The translations under genes were made by a program, and so were the position numbers. Source: Trichobilharzia regenti (Eukaryota > Platyhelminthes > Trematoda > Strigeidida > Schistosomatidae). From it: DNA of 64,000 nt. The stretch covers positions 94,622,319-94,686,318 of the forward strand of contig OX235264.1 in assembly GCA_944472135.2 (NCBI GenBank), in the 5' to 3' direction. The notes beneath the pieces are model-generated. The model was not told where the DNA came from, did no database searches, and saw only the letters and a program-made list of their open reading frames with translations. Shown one piece after another: positions 9,840-21,360 of the stretch; the first letter of the stretch is position 1; every line of letters starts with the position of its first letter.

Positions 9840-10881
9840 TGATCATACTCTTGTGCACATCCAACACGGAAAAATGTCAACAGACAAATTAGTTAGTATT
9901 CAAGTGGTTCGTACTCATGGTATTTGCGTGTATGTACAAATAGACACAGGCTTGAAAGCCAGCCTGATGTGGATTCGAATATCGTGATGAATAACTGACT
10001 AGTCAATGAAGTAAGAATTGTCCGTGATGCATATATACAGTGAACATAGCATCAACTAATCTCATCGGACAATGAAATCATGCTGGGATGTGGTCAAATA
10101 CAGTCGCCGTATTGAAGTAACACTAGAAGCTTAGAAGTCAAATATTATTCCTAATAATAATGTCGTCACGGCCAGCAGACACTGGACACACGGCGTACCT
10201 TGTATTAGTCGAATTCAACAGTGACTCACTCAAGTACGCAATGAGATCAAGGATACTTCGCCAGACACTATGAAGTTGACGGATGCGACTGAATATCATG
10301 ATGCTTATAACTTGTATTGGAAATAATACCGGCAGTACGACTATTTACAAAGTGGCACTGTCAATCAGTCGAGAGAACTGAATGTCCGCTTACTAATGAT
10401 AATTCTACGCATAAGATCTCACTGAGAAATCCAGTGGAGATCGCTCCCAGTACGCGATGATTTCTTCTCAAATAAGTCAATATATTGCGCTGAAAAATTC
10501 AGGACCGTTCGATTCGCCTAAAGGGTCTAATCACACAGCCGACAACGCTACACAACTGGCACGAATTTCAGATCTCGCTCCGATTCCACACAGAACAACA
10601 GCACAACATATCCAAGACATGTGAAATCACACTTGTCACTCAGACCCTACATCGACGGTCGAGAATATAACTACTACTGTAAATACCACTGAATTTTCAC
10701 ATCCACTACTTGTCAACTCAATACCGGAGAGCAAACGTCAGTATACAAAACAAGGTGAATAGACGAATATATATGTTTATTACTATAATATCACAGAATA
10801 CAACGTAATCACAACCAATGTTCAAATCCTTCGGTCTGCATACAATACCGACACGCGTGTTACGAATCTCCGGCTCGCTGA

Positions 10882-11127
10882 CTACCTTCCATATCGAAAC
10901 GGCTCCTTCTGACCTAGTGGTAAAATGGAAGACACAAAAGACATTGAGAGCATTTCACACATAGCCAATTCATATCACAAACACTCAGTCAGCTACTTCA
11001 GCTTGAATCACTCACGTTTATCAATCGCGAGAGTATCGTGTGCCACAGCTGCAAACACTGTGATCAATTGGATGACGAAGATGACGACACCGATGGCCAA
11101 TCTATTTCGTAGACACTTCGACTGCAT
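10882..11127 (-). CDS. Candidate amidated neuropeptide-like precursor, copy 2
   Basis: Exons 11,127-11,016 and 10,913-10,882 on the minus strand encode the same 47 residues as copy 1, with intact donor, acceptor, TATA box (11,187-11,194) and AATAAA (10,776-10,781). The DNA just downstream (10,350-10,860) has many substitutions relative to the other copies, yet no change falls in the coding exons. Confidence 0.65.
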
Positions 11128-11734
11128 TCTCAGTTCTCTGGAGACCGATTATCACACTGTCATACACGATCATCGTCACTCCACCGTATATATACAGTAT
11201 TTTGCTGAGCGCGCACCCACACACACTCACTCACTCATTCTGACATATAATATTAGACAGTGAGACACATGTGACATGCATGCATGTGTGTGAATTGAGA
11301 GGAGTAGAGTATAGTGAAGCGAATCACCACAGCTGTGCAGTTTCAATCACACCAATCAAGTCACCTCCATTCTCACCAATTGTGAGTGAGATCGAAAGAC
11401 TTACTACGATTGGTTCTACAATTTTCGTAGTCACTTACAACGACGTCATCTCAAACATCAGTTAGTTAGTGGCGACACACGCTCACATCGAGTTGAGGAT
11501 GTTGTGAACATTGATCTTTCTTTCCCTGATTATACGGATCTGTGTTGAGTGTATTTGTGGTTCAGACTGTGAGTCGATGCATTTGTGAATAGCCTACCGC
11601 GTGGACCACATGTGACACCGCCTTAAGTGGTTTCGTACGTCACGATATATCAATTGAAGAACTTTAACATTTCGAGTTTATGTCAACCGAATGTACTGTG
11701 TTATTTTAGCTTGGTCACAACCTCTAATCGAAGG

Positions 11735-12860
11735 CCTTTTTCTCGTGATATTCTTTGAAGTTTGGAGCATGAGGTGATAAGTTAACCTAGCATTGTTTAT
11801 CTCACTATATCGTGACCTGAATCCCACAGAAAACGGGATGATTTAGGATGTGGTTATACATATTTCGGACAATTATGAATAGCATCAGGTTGGAACGAGT
11901 GATTGAAATCCTCCGTGCTCAGTCGATAATGTAAATTGATTGATGACATATTTATATGGTGGTGTTATTATTTTTTGTTTGCGCTATGCTTCACCAAAAA
12001 TTGGTCAGATATGGATAAATGGAAGGATGCAATAATACGTTGTGTTGGGAAATACAAGTAGAGTAATTCGAATCCGTAGAAAATGGAATTAGAAAGTGTT
12101 CGCTTCTCACAAACACATTGCTCCCGTGTGAATCCTTGCCAAAGCAATGATAGTAGGATTCGTATCATTTTGATTCATGCGAAATGGCCGTCCACTATCG
12201 ACATCACTCAGGTCTGACTTTCATCCGTCATCGTTTGTCGTGACATATATCGGTGTAGAAATACCAATCAACAGTGAATCGAAGGCTCTGAGTGGTAGCA
12301 TAACAACAAGCAGAATAATTCAGGTATGATTTCTTGTAGTCGAACAACAAACCTACGTGATCATCAATAGAGAAGTCGAACGATTTCTAGAATAACCACA
12401 TTTGGCTGACAGACTCCATTGTTGGCTGTTGTGCATAAGACCTCCTCAATGCAAACGACTGGTACGTATTTTCACCACAATGTTCACTGATGAGCACCAA
12501 AACACTAGGGCATGCGCAGCACTCTACTGGAGGCTAGCACACACTTCACCAGCTACTTGACTTAAACAGGACATTTTGTGGGAAACTCTCAACCAGTCTT
12601 GAGACGGTCGCACCAATATCACTCCATATTCATAGTAGCAGTGGTCAATCTGATACTCCTGGAACAGCTTCCAAATCATTTCTCAAGGATTTTATTTTCT
12701 TGCATCAGTTCGAATTTGAGGCGTTTCTGTAGATACTTCTCTCAAAAGCTTCACGAACTTGTTAGCATTATGGCCACGCTCTCTCGCTTCCTAATACCAT
12801 ATGTGGATACGATGCCAGAAACACAATCACCTGGCTACCACATCCAGTCAAATAACTGTG
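11735..12860. repeat. Partial loop-type module
   Basis: Matches 22,740-23,850 directly. Positions 11,880-12,230 are a diverged relative of the TIR element end: they share GAATAGCATCAGGT, a TACAAGTAGAGTA block and TTTTGATTCATGCGAAA in the same order. An ATG frame of 66 codons (12,168-11,968, minus; starts MIRILLSLLWQGF) is open here and at 23,173(-), 44,809(+) and 63,455(+), but I give it little weight. Positions 12,578-12,949 hold a mixed frame with no clear function. Confidence 0.55.
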
Positions 12861-12863
12861 ATA

Positions 12864-13043
12864 TGCTAGCACACTGGATGCCAAATCTCCTCTCGGTCGA
12901 GGCTCTCAAAGGCCATTTCATAGTCAATGATTTTGAGATAGGGAGCTGACTACCACGCAAATCTCTGTTCCGTAGTGTTGCGATTTCATCGATTCATGAC
13001 TTGTTATTTCTGAATACATCCTAATCTGGTCGATATTTTTCAG
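12864..13043 (-). pseudogene. Minus-strand RT fragment
   Basis: On the minus strand the text reads an RT palm segment with DEIATL, then a deletion, then YEMAFESLDREEIWH, matching the DQIATLRII ... FIDYEKAFDSVDRE region of RTE elements. It is about 60 codons, internally shortened, and continues into unrelated DNA on both sides. Confidence 0.6.
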
Positions 13044-14290
13044 TGATTATGTTCGAACCACCGAATAGATGTCAAAACGGGCGCAGTAATTTTATCAATA
13101 TCCCTGTGCCATCGATGGTTCTGCTATTCATATGAATACGTGATGTAATATGTACTCCAATCCAGTTTTGAATCCTCACGAATATAACAGCTCAAATAGT
13201 TTTCCTACATCTTTGGATATTAGACTTCGATATCAGCGACTGCAAGAGTCTATGTGACACCCTTTGCAATTCATTGAGGAGGTCTGAGTATTCATCTATG
13301 TCCTCCCATCATAGATAGCTATTTCATTCACTAAGCCATTTGCGACTTTGTTATTGCGAGTGGTATCAGGACAAGAAATATTTCAATGTATTTTTCGTAA
13401 CACCTATAGCTAAGTCCACAAATCTCCCGTCGCGCTGACATCACCGAGCATAAATCTATACTTGATTGAGTCCTGGTCATTGGTCGATAGATGAGCGTTA
13501 ATTGACAATTATAAATTCGTGACACTACCACTTTATTCCTGAGTGAAGCAAGCGATTCTAATGAATGGATTTTCTTACATTCTGGTGCTTGATTAGCTGT
13601 TGTGACTATCTGTGTCTAGGATGTCAGGTGTGCCATCTCCAATCACATTGCTTGGAGATGATGAATAGCCGGGAATTTGCAGAAAATATCAATTATGGAT
13701 GACTGGATCTACTTTAAAAGCACTCTCTGAATGATGGCTTGTTCAGAACACACATTGAGTATACTTGATTCGGTTTATCATAGAAGCCAGCCTGTGCACT
13801 TCTCAAGAGCCTCAAACGAGCGGTAGGTAACAATTTCCACCGAATGTTAGAAAAATGTTTGAACTGAATACTGCAAATGGCGTGTGAAACACGAAAAGCA
13901 CTTTCAACACGCCTCAGTTTTCGACCAACAGATACGTTGTCTCCATACTGAAGATCAGATCACCAGGACCAACCAAAAACCCATCACCCAATATATGTGA
14001 AGGGGGAAACGGATATTGACTAGAGACCATTCAGTGGAATCTGCTAGTGCACGCGTAAACAAGAAGATATCGAGTTTTGATTGAGGTTAACTTCTTACTC
14101 TGCAGTTATCGAATCCCTTCTTCAGATCGCTGGAGGGTAATTACCATTGTGAACATTCACTTCTACTACTTGCTGTCAACAAGTAGTATAAACTTGTCGA
14201 GGAATAAACTTTTCACAGACTTCTGCAGGCTCTTCTTAACAGCTGCCATCACTGTCTCCATACTCTAAGTCACGCGCCAGATGAGATTTA
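13044..14290. repeat. Module shared with 24.84-26.0 kb and (inverted) 60.9-62.0 kb
   Basis: Contains two minus-strand frames: 13,531-13,331 (CGLSYRCYEKYIEIF near its end) and a version of the 80-codon frame of 25,420-25,662 that here ends eight codons early because TCA has become TAA near 13,710. No function is recognised for either. Confidence 0.5.
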
Positions 14291-14719
14291 TTCAGCATTA
14301 TGGTATTTTCACAATGCTATGTTTCAAGAATAACTTGTTTGAAGATATATACCATAGGAAGTGGTCGTGGATGTGAAACTCGCCAATTTGACCGTTGTGT
14401 GCCATCGCGCGTCTAGCAGTCCGTCTTTTCCAAAATGAGTGGGAAACGATGAGTTGTGCGTGGGTAGAATGTTTGGGCAGAGGGGATCATGCGAAGCGTG
14501 TATTAATACATTCGCGGATTTCCGCATAACCTCAAGCGCATATAAACTTCGTTGTCAACACCATACAGACTATTTGTGAAGGGTGATGAGTGAGAAATTT
14601 TGTAAAATTATTGCGAAATAACGGATGGTGTTTCAGATGCAACAAAGCAGCGTCACATGACGTCCTGTCAAACACTCGTTTACTTGAATGTCATTTGAGC
14701 AATGTCGAGAATTTGTGAT

Positions 14720-14905
14720 TCAACTGCACAGAATATTCTGTGCTGTGTCAAAATATTGTCCCCAACTACTAGTATTATTATTAAGGCAAATAATATACTT
14801 AGGCATACTACTTGTTAGTAATGAGTAGTATAAAATCAACATCCATGAAACAGTAAAAAAGGATAGATAAGCAAGGAATTCTCTCCACCCCTGCAAGACT
14901 ACCAC
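14720..14905 (-). CDS. Unknown 61-codon ATG frame with hydrophobic N-terminus, copy 1
   Basis: Starts MVVLQGWREFLAYL, has a hydrophobic segment over roughly residues 10-30, then QY/KYIICLNNNTS and ends NILCS. A second version at 60,639-60,824(+) has eight amino-acid changes out of 61; nearly all the base changes alter residues, so it is either drifting without constraint or changing quickly. It could be a signal-peptide exon. Confidence 0.2.
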   Translation of the reverse strand: MVVLQGWREFLAYLSFFTVSWMLILYYSLLTSSMPKYIICLNNNTSSWGQYFDTAQNILCS

Positions 14906-14941
14906 GGATTTTCACAGTCATCTCTCCGTTAAGATACAAAA

Positions 14942-15166
14942 ATGGTACACTTCACTCATGTCACATCCACATTCACTAGACGGAGACACATTCTTCACGA
15001 AGCTAACTGTTTAACCAAGCCCCTTGAAAAGTGGAGTCCACGTAAATTTTGGCGGATTACACCTCTAGATGTCTTCATGTCTACCAACCCTGATGCTTGT
15101 GATTGTTTTTACCAGATGGTGAATAATGTAGGGCAGGTTTTGAATTCACAAGAACTGTATCTCTAA
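14942..15166 (+). CDS. Unknown 74-codon frame
   Basis: Starts at ATG and contains RHILHEANCLTKPLEKW and FMSTNPDACDCF. It ends early compared with the 111-codon version at 60,602-60,267(-), where a stop here (AACTTG preceded by TAA) is read through. Divergent from the 61-codon frame on the other strand, with 36 bases between the two starts. No domain recognised. Confidence 0.2.
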   Translation: MVHFTHVTSTFTRRRHILHEANCLTKPLEKWSPRKFWRITPLDVFMSTNPDACDCFYQMVNNVGQVLNSQELYL

Positions 15167-15356
15167 CTTGTAAATCTCGATATTGTTGGATCGACTTTGA
15201 AGTGCTTCCCAAGTTATGAAAGATATTAGGCAGCCAACCAGCCCTGTCTTACTCCACTCTTCACTTCGAAGGATTTCGTGAGTTTCACGTTGTGGATTTC
15301 TTCACCCAGAGTGTTGTCGTCTTAGTGTTGTATCACATGTATAACTGATTTCGGAA

Positions 15357-15552
15357 CCCCGTGCTAGCGCACTAGATGCCAAATCACCTCTCGATCGAGG
15401 CTGTCAAAGGGCTTTTCAAAGTCAATGAGGTTGAGATAGGGAGCTGACTGCCACTCAAGGCTCTGTTCAATGATATTCCTTAGTGTTGCGATTTCATCGA
15501 TTCATGACTTGTTATTTCTGAATACATCCTAATCTGGTCGATATTTTTCAGG
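15357..15552 (-). pseudogene. Minus-strand RT fragment
   Basis: Reads DEIATLRNIIEQSLEWQS then YLNLIDFEKPFDSLDREVIW on the minus strand. This is the same RTE palm segment as 12,864-13,043 but without its internal deletion. One stop interrupts the upstream part. Confidence 0.7.
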
Positions 15553-17404
15553 GGCTATTTCATTCCCTGGACTATCAATCGATAGAAGATACTTTCGAAG
15601 GCCTGCACCATATTTATAATGCCAGTTATAATGCAAGCGCCGTGTATGTCAAATACACAAAAGCGCTGAATTGACATTAGTGTTTGAAGCCATTCGGATA
15701 CTGCTCCTCTACACATATAATGCAACGTTTCCACCAGTTTTGGACTTTGCATCATCTTTCATTTCGACAGCAAGTCGCAAGAGAAGACCGACGCTCGTGT
15801 ATTTCCCAGCCAGATGGTGACTGGTGCTGGTTGTTGTTGTTGCTGATTGAGCATCATCACCATCAATTCTGTCTCCTCTGTGCCTACCAGACGTCCCGGA
15901 TCCGCTGAAACTTCCACTGAGATGTGAGTCTTCTCATTCCTTCCCGAACGGCAATCGAGATTATTCCTCAACGAGATGGAGATTTTCTGGGTTCATTTCG
16001 TCTGCTCAACCTGTTCTCATCCCAGAGTTTATTTCCAGGCTGGTTTCGTCATTCACTTTGATCGATTTCTGTTACTGATTTCCTAATGGTTGCGGTGATG
16101 ACGGGCTGAGTCTTTCAATTTCTGTGCGTTGAACTTCTGACATTACTGTCTCTAAATCCTGTGGAGGCTTTCGACTTGATCTTGTAGACCCCTTGCATTT
16201 GAAGTCATCCTCAATATATGTTTGTTCGTTACTTAGATAAATTCATTGTTTAACTGATCGAGTGACTGGTAGGGCGCTTTCAGTTTGCCTTTCATATCAT
16301 CCATTCGAATTCTGTTAGCACCATCACAATGTACGTAGACTACTTTACTTACCCAATCACAGTTCTTCGGCATGAGTTCAGTTTAGCAGTGTTGAATCAG
16401 CCAACTCATGAAGACAATAAATCATGTTCCGTTGACAGGATATCACGTGTGTATGTGGATGGAAGTCAGTTTCCATGAGGTGTTTTATGTTCCTGGGAGT
16501 TGAGAAGATGGCGAGGGAACATCCAGAATTCCACCGTGTTAATCAAACAATCACATGCATATCTACTGCCTCACACACCTGAAATCCTACTATTGATAGG
16601 ATAGGAAATCTAATGGCTATCCTTGTCAGCTTCATTCGTCAACACCTTTTTGTTTTTCTGATTATAGCTCGATTCCACACCGTATATTGCGGTACAGGTA
16701 TGGAATTTTCAGCATGTGATATCGGTGGCCTAAATTATGCAGGCCGACCATAGATATCAGGTGTGCATTGGCAGGAGATCGAATCCCGTACCACGTGCAT
16801 GATTGGTGAGATTCCTAACCGCTGTGCCTCCGACGCATATCCTCATTATCCCACATTGATAATTAGGCGGATACCATCGTGTGTGTCTTGAGTATATCAA
16901 TATTCAGCTGTTTTCCTCACTTTGAAAATTCGATAAATAAGCATTCATCGCATGTTCTCATTATTGTGAACTGCTTCACGAATGGAAGTCCACAATTCTA
17001 CTTAGACGCATTCATTGTGTAAGTGACAAATCAATCTCAAACGGTTTTATTGACTTTGTGAAGAGAGTGGGTATATGTCAACTTACGCATTCTAGACTGC
17101 ACAGTTAGGAGAACGCAAGCAATATACAAAGCCAATCACACTCAAGCAAATATCTCGATCTGGGATCATCACACAACATTAATTCAAAGATATCAGTTAT
17201 CTCAAGTATTCTCGAGGAAGCTCACTCCTGAGAAAGCGAAGGAAGGCACAAAACGCAATGGCGAATATTAGCCTGTTTCCCAAGATAAATGACTCTGTGA
17301 ATGTTTTCACCACCCAGGTGGATACCAGTAATGTGCATGGCGAATAGGAATTTCGTAGACATAAACGTCAACAGTTGCCATCTCAGACATATCAAATGCG
17401 TGAG
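15553..17404. other. Single-copy stretch, no gene seen
   Basis: The only sizeable part of the window for which I find no second copy. Small frames near 15,684-15,971 overlap on both strands around a GTT/GCT run and look like chance frames. The only feature I can support is a tRNA-like sequence near 16,770-16,835. Confidence 0.5.
16770..16835 (-). ncRNA. tRNA-like (SINE-type) sequence
   Basis: On the minus strand a T-arm-like hairpin, CGGGA-TTCGATC-TCCTG, lies about 40 bases after CACAGCGGTTAGGAATCTC, which fits a pol III A box; spacing is tRNA-like. The acceptor stem does not close, so this is more likely a tRNA-derived SINE or relic than a working tRNA. Confidence 0.4.
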
Positions 17405-18716
17405 ACTAGATTAGAAGAGAAGTCAATAAACGCTGTATCACACTTTCCTTCGGTGAGAACAGACACAGTGAAACGCAACCCAGTTCAGGTGAATTAGAGT
17501 ATTCCAATGGCCTCACTCTGTATGTCTGTAACCTTAAATAACCGAAATGTGAGACAAGATGCATCAGATGAACCTCGGTAGAAATCAGGAAGAGAAGAAT
17601 TGAACATCATGGAGTCTGATTTCGCCCAGCATGGAAGCCAGAAAAACCAGGAATCCTGAAAATGTATCAACCATTCTGTGAAATCAGACCATCAATTTGA
17701 CTTCAAACAACACACAAATCCACCATAAACATTTTATAATCGGGAAGAACGTCTCAAATGGAAATCGCTTGCTAAGATGTCGGCGTCACTAAAACACCGA
17801 CTCAGTTACTGACGAGACTTCTCTAGGTGCACAGTTAATAGTTGATAAGTCAGTTGATTAGTTAGTCAATTGGTTATTGAAATAAATGATTTGAAATATA
17901 CTACTGAGCACTGCGTTATTCATGGAGACCTGCACTCCGACTGCCACCGTGGAACGAGATGTAATTTGCAAATACATTCTCTCGGAGAGATATTTTTCTA
18001 TCGATCAGAAGAAACTACATATAATCAAATTCACATAGACATGGACACGTGCCTATGCAAAGACTTGTGCAGGCTCTTAGTCCTCTCCACTCCAAGTGAA
18101 ATACGAACTCATATCTACAAAACCAAGAGATTCTGTGGCTGCGAAACGCCACCAGAAACAAGCTGGATTCTGGAGAGTTGAACCATGCGTCGATCAGCTC
18201 GCGACGATACGCGTCAATCGGAGAAAGATAAGTGAATGCAAGTCAACCGTCTACATCAAATCCATCGACTACCAGGAAGCCGTAGACGACGAAGTAATAT
18301 TGGAACTACTTCAACAATTCCGAGTTCACCAAACAAGCCAATGAATCTATTCAATAGCACGTTTACAACGTCAAATACAAAGTGATTTCTATAATGAAAA
18401 GCATTGAAGTTTATGAAGTAAGGATATGCGTGTGACTAGCGCTGACGATTTTCTACGTTGTGACCTGAATCTTGCAATTGACGACAAGGAGTGGGAAGGC
18501 GAGTATACATATGGACTAAAGTGATGACTCATATGTAATATGGTATCACCAAAAAATTGAATAGCAGCAGGTGGGAACGTGTGAGTTTTTGTAGTCGCCT
18601 GGCGGCGAAGAGAGCAACTTATGATTTATTAATCACAATCTGCTTCGCCAGATATTGGGCACACATAAACGGATGAACGGAATGATGAAATCATAAATTG
18701 CGTTGTGAATTACAAG
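17405..18716. mobile_element. TIR element, copy 4, truncated
   Basis: Reverse complement of about 1,904-3,215 (coordinates sum to 20,620). The terminal repeat is present at the 18,716 side but missing at the 17,405 side. It is the most diverged copy and keeps some ancestral codons lost elsewhere. Confidence 0.7.
17917..18344 (+). pseudogene. Captured gene fragment, least decayed copy
   Basis: The upstream cysteine-rich frame is open here through 18,181 (RGTRCNLQIHSLGEIF, then DMDTCLCKDLC), where the 2.5, 34 and 54 kb copies have a TAG after WNL. The downstream frame (18,096-18,344) still sits in another phase, so a frameshift or lost splice remains. Useful as the best guide to the ancestral protein. 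Confidence 0.4.
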
Positions 18717-18890
18717 TAGGGTACTTTGATTCAGTGAAAAGAGAAATAGAAATTATTCGGTCGTCACAAGACGTGTCGTTGATGGTCATCGTTGCCTAAT
18801 CAATGAGAGTAGGATTCGAATGATTATGTTTCATGTGAAGCAGCCGTCTCCTATCGAAATCACTACAATTCAATATCTCATTTGGTATTC

Positions 18891-19345
18891 CTGATTTCGG
18901 GTAGACTAGATAATGCGACAAACAGTGGTGAGCAGCATAGACACGCAACTGAAACGGAGCCATACAAAATGTTGGACTCTACTTCGCCGATGATACTTGT
19001 CTGATTTCTCACGAACTGGATGATGTGCAAGTGAAAAGTAACAAGTTGGCAGAAACAAAATACAAGGAAGACAGGGGCTTATGTTCACATAATATAGACA
19101 GAGAGGATGGAGATTCCTGGCCAACAGCAACAACAACAAAAACAGACGACAATCAGCATAAATAGGAGAACTCTGAAGGAAGCAATCACTTTCACCTGTC
19201 TACCAACCGAAACGAAAAGCAACGTTTTAACTACTGGTGCACGAAACTGAGGAGGATATGAAATCACGGATAGGGAAATCCAGTCAAGCTTTCACTTCAC
19301 TCACGTTTGTGTGGAAGTCAACAGGACTCAGGTTGGATAATGAGA
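18891..19345 (+). pseudogene. RTE RT fragment with DD box, copy 2 (diverged)
   Basis: Aligned with 3,594-4,060 but carrying more changes, including frame changes around the ADD box and in the connector. Its 3' part ends abruptly at about 19,345, joining a decayed piece of the 4,904-type frame (19,346-19,490). Confidence 0.65.
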
Positions 19346-19662
19346 TACGCAACGCTATCAACGAATTATTACAATTTTACCTAGAAAACATTTGAACGGA
19401 TATTTAACGGTCAGGGATAACTCTGGGTAGGGGCCAGACAGGAAAGACGTCGATTTCTTATCTTTAGAAAACTAACTCACTGATTAGGTGAATCGCTCTA
19501 TGAATATCGTGCTCTCCAGTGTTCATTGTATTTTCGTTGGGAAGAAAAGTCTCCTTTTCATGCAGTTTCGGGAACTGGAAAATATAAAAACAGTAGTTGC
19601 CTGGTTATCCTCACTACATACCAGAAAAAAAATTTCGTCACACAAAACAGGGATAAACACGC

Positions 19663-20100
19663 TACGGCTCAGTATTGAAAAATCTGAATACTACTAGGAG
19701 AGAGACATTAGAAAGTGATAGTTCTCAGTATTCGAATTCGCGAAATATATGCAGAATAACGAACAATTCTCAAATAAAATCGCGGATTTCGCAAGCTAGA
19801 TTTCTGACAGAGTGCAATCACACATATAGTTTCATCACATTTTCTGCGATGTTGTGGATTGTGTGGCCAAAATTCACCACACCTCCAGTAGGACGACTAA
19901 ATGAATTATTAAACACGAGTAGCCCTCTGCACAACTACCTGCCTGTTTACAGTTTATCAGCTACACTTACAAGTATTTATGGTATTTTTGTGGTGCACAT
20001 GTTTATGAGGGATATTCGGGATACTCTTGGGATAGAATACGGATTTTCACTGTTCGTATGGAAAAGTACTCTGAGTGTCATTCTCCATGTTCATTCGTGA
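19663..20100 (+). CDS. Putative membrane protein exon, copy 2
   Basis: Same frame as 5,262-5,745 from about residue 20 on, complete to the HVHS stop. It has one notable change, Val to Asp in RDIRVTLG, just before the last hydrophobic stretch. The upstream part is replaced by diverged sequence. Confidence 0.3.
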   Translation, partial: YGSVLKNLNTTRRETLESDSSQYSNSRNICRITNNSQIKSRISQARFLTECNHTYSFITFSAMLWIVWPKFTTPPVGRLNELLNTSSPLHNYLPVYSLSATLTSIYGIFVVHMFMRDIRDTLGIEYGFSLFVWKSTLSVILHVHS

Positions 20101-20708
20101 TAAGGCGTTGTGAACGACGATCTGATTGTAGGCGAAGTTCCTGAATTCACAACATCCTCACATCGTCGACGACGACGACGATTAATATCGGAGATTGCAT
20201 TCAAGAACACACTTACGGCGAATCATAATCTGAACAAATCAACAGTAATGGATTCAGTAGCCAAAAGTGAAAATTTCAAAGAACACAGTTCACTGACCAC
20301 TGTGGTACATTTTCTATTGTGTGAAATAAACTGCTTGTGTGAGATCCACAACTGTGAGAAAATACGGTTGCGTCAAACACACAGGTGGTCAAGTCGCCGA
20401 AAACGTGTGAATGACCATCATTCCGACCAGCAATACTTCCAATTAATAATTCGGTTCAGTAATATTTGAAATATATACTAGGTGGTGGTGGAATAATGTC
20501 AGTAAGCACATTTCACATTATCTGTGTCATCCCAGGAACCAGTATTGTTTGCATTCGCGAAAACGCGCGTAACCAATGAAGGCAGCGTCACATGTGGTCC
20601 ACGCGGTAGGCTAATCACAAATGAATCGACTCACAGTCTGAACCACAAATACACACAACACAGATCCGTATAATCAAGGAAAGGAAGATCAATGTTCACA
20701 ACATCCTC

Positions 20709-20710
20709 AA
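20709..20710. other. Module junction (unit lacking left gene and spacer)
   Basis: The left side matches 6,350 (CACAACATCCTCA) and the right side matches 9,726 (GAATGAGATTGT). About 3.4 kb present in the other units, including a peptide gene and the four-cysteine frame, is absent, leaving a single peptide gene here. Confidence 0.7.
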
Positions 20711-21360
20711 TGATGAATGAGATTGTAAAATACGCTGGTGTGTCGTGTTGAGTTGTGTTGTGTTGTGATGTGTAGTGCAATCAATTGAAAGCCAGAATTA
20801 TATCGATAATTGCCACCACTGCTCATACTCTTGTGCACATCCAACACGGAAAAATGTCAACAGACAAATCAGTTAGTATTCAAGTGGTTCGTATTCAAGT
20901 TGTTTGCATGAATGTACAAATAGACACAGGCTAGAAAGCCAGCCTGATGCGTATTCGAATATCGTGATGAATAACTGACTAGTCAATGAAGTAAGAATTG
21001 TCCGTGATGCATAAATATAGTGCACATAGCATCAACTAATCTCATGGGACAATGAAATCATGCTGGGATGTGGTCAAATACAGTCGCCATATTGAAGTAC
21101 CAATAGAAGCTTAGAAGTCAAATATTATTCCTAATTATAATGACGTCACAGGCAGCAGACACTGGACACACGGTGTACCTTGTACTGGTCGAATTCAACA
21201 GTGACTCACGCAAGAACGCAATGAACATATTTCACACCGAATGAGATCACGGAATCTTCGCCAGACACTATGAAGTTGACGGATGTGACTGAATATCATG
21301 ATGGTTATAACTTGTATTAGAAATAATCCCCGCGTTACGACTATACAAAACGTTCTACTG

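Larger units (their letters stand above)
6215..11635. repeat. Peptide-gene unit 1: inverted arms around a 2.8 kb spacer
   Basis: Arms 6,215-7,505 and 10,345-11,635 are reverse complements (coordinates sum to 17,850 over the gene) and each carries one peptide gene, the two pointing toward each other. The spacer 7,505-10,345 holds the four-cysteine frame and other small frames. The right arm is closely similar to the left from about 10,860 outward but clearly diverged between 10,350 and 10,860. Equivalent units are 37,741-43,174 and 45,339-50,778. Confidence 0.9.
1..11735 (+). repeat. Long direct duplication, copy A
   Basis: This stretch recurs in the same orientation at 31,531-43,266. The offset falls from 31,530 to 31,520 through a handful of small indels. 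Most lines match except for scattered single-base changes. The copy carries, in order, a decayed RTE element, the TIR element, a second RT fragment, a hydrophobic exon-like frame and the peptide gene unit. The left end is cut by the window edge. Past about 11,735 the two copies continue into different orientations of the next module. Confidence 0.9.
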
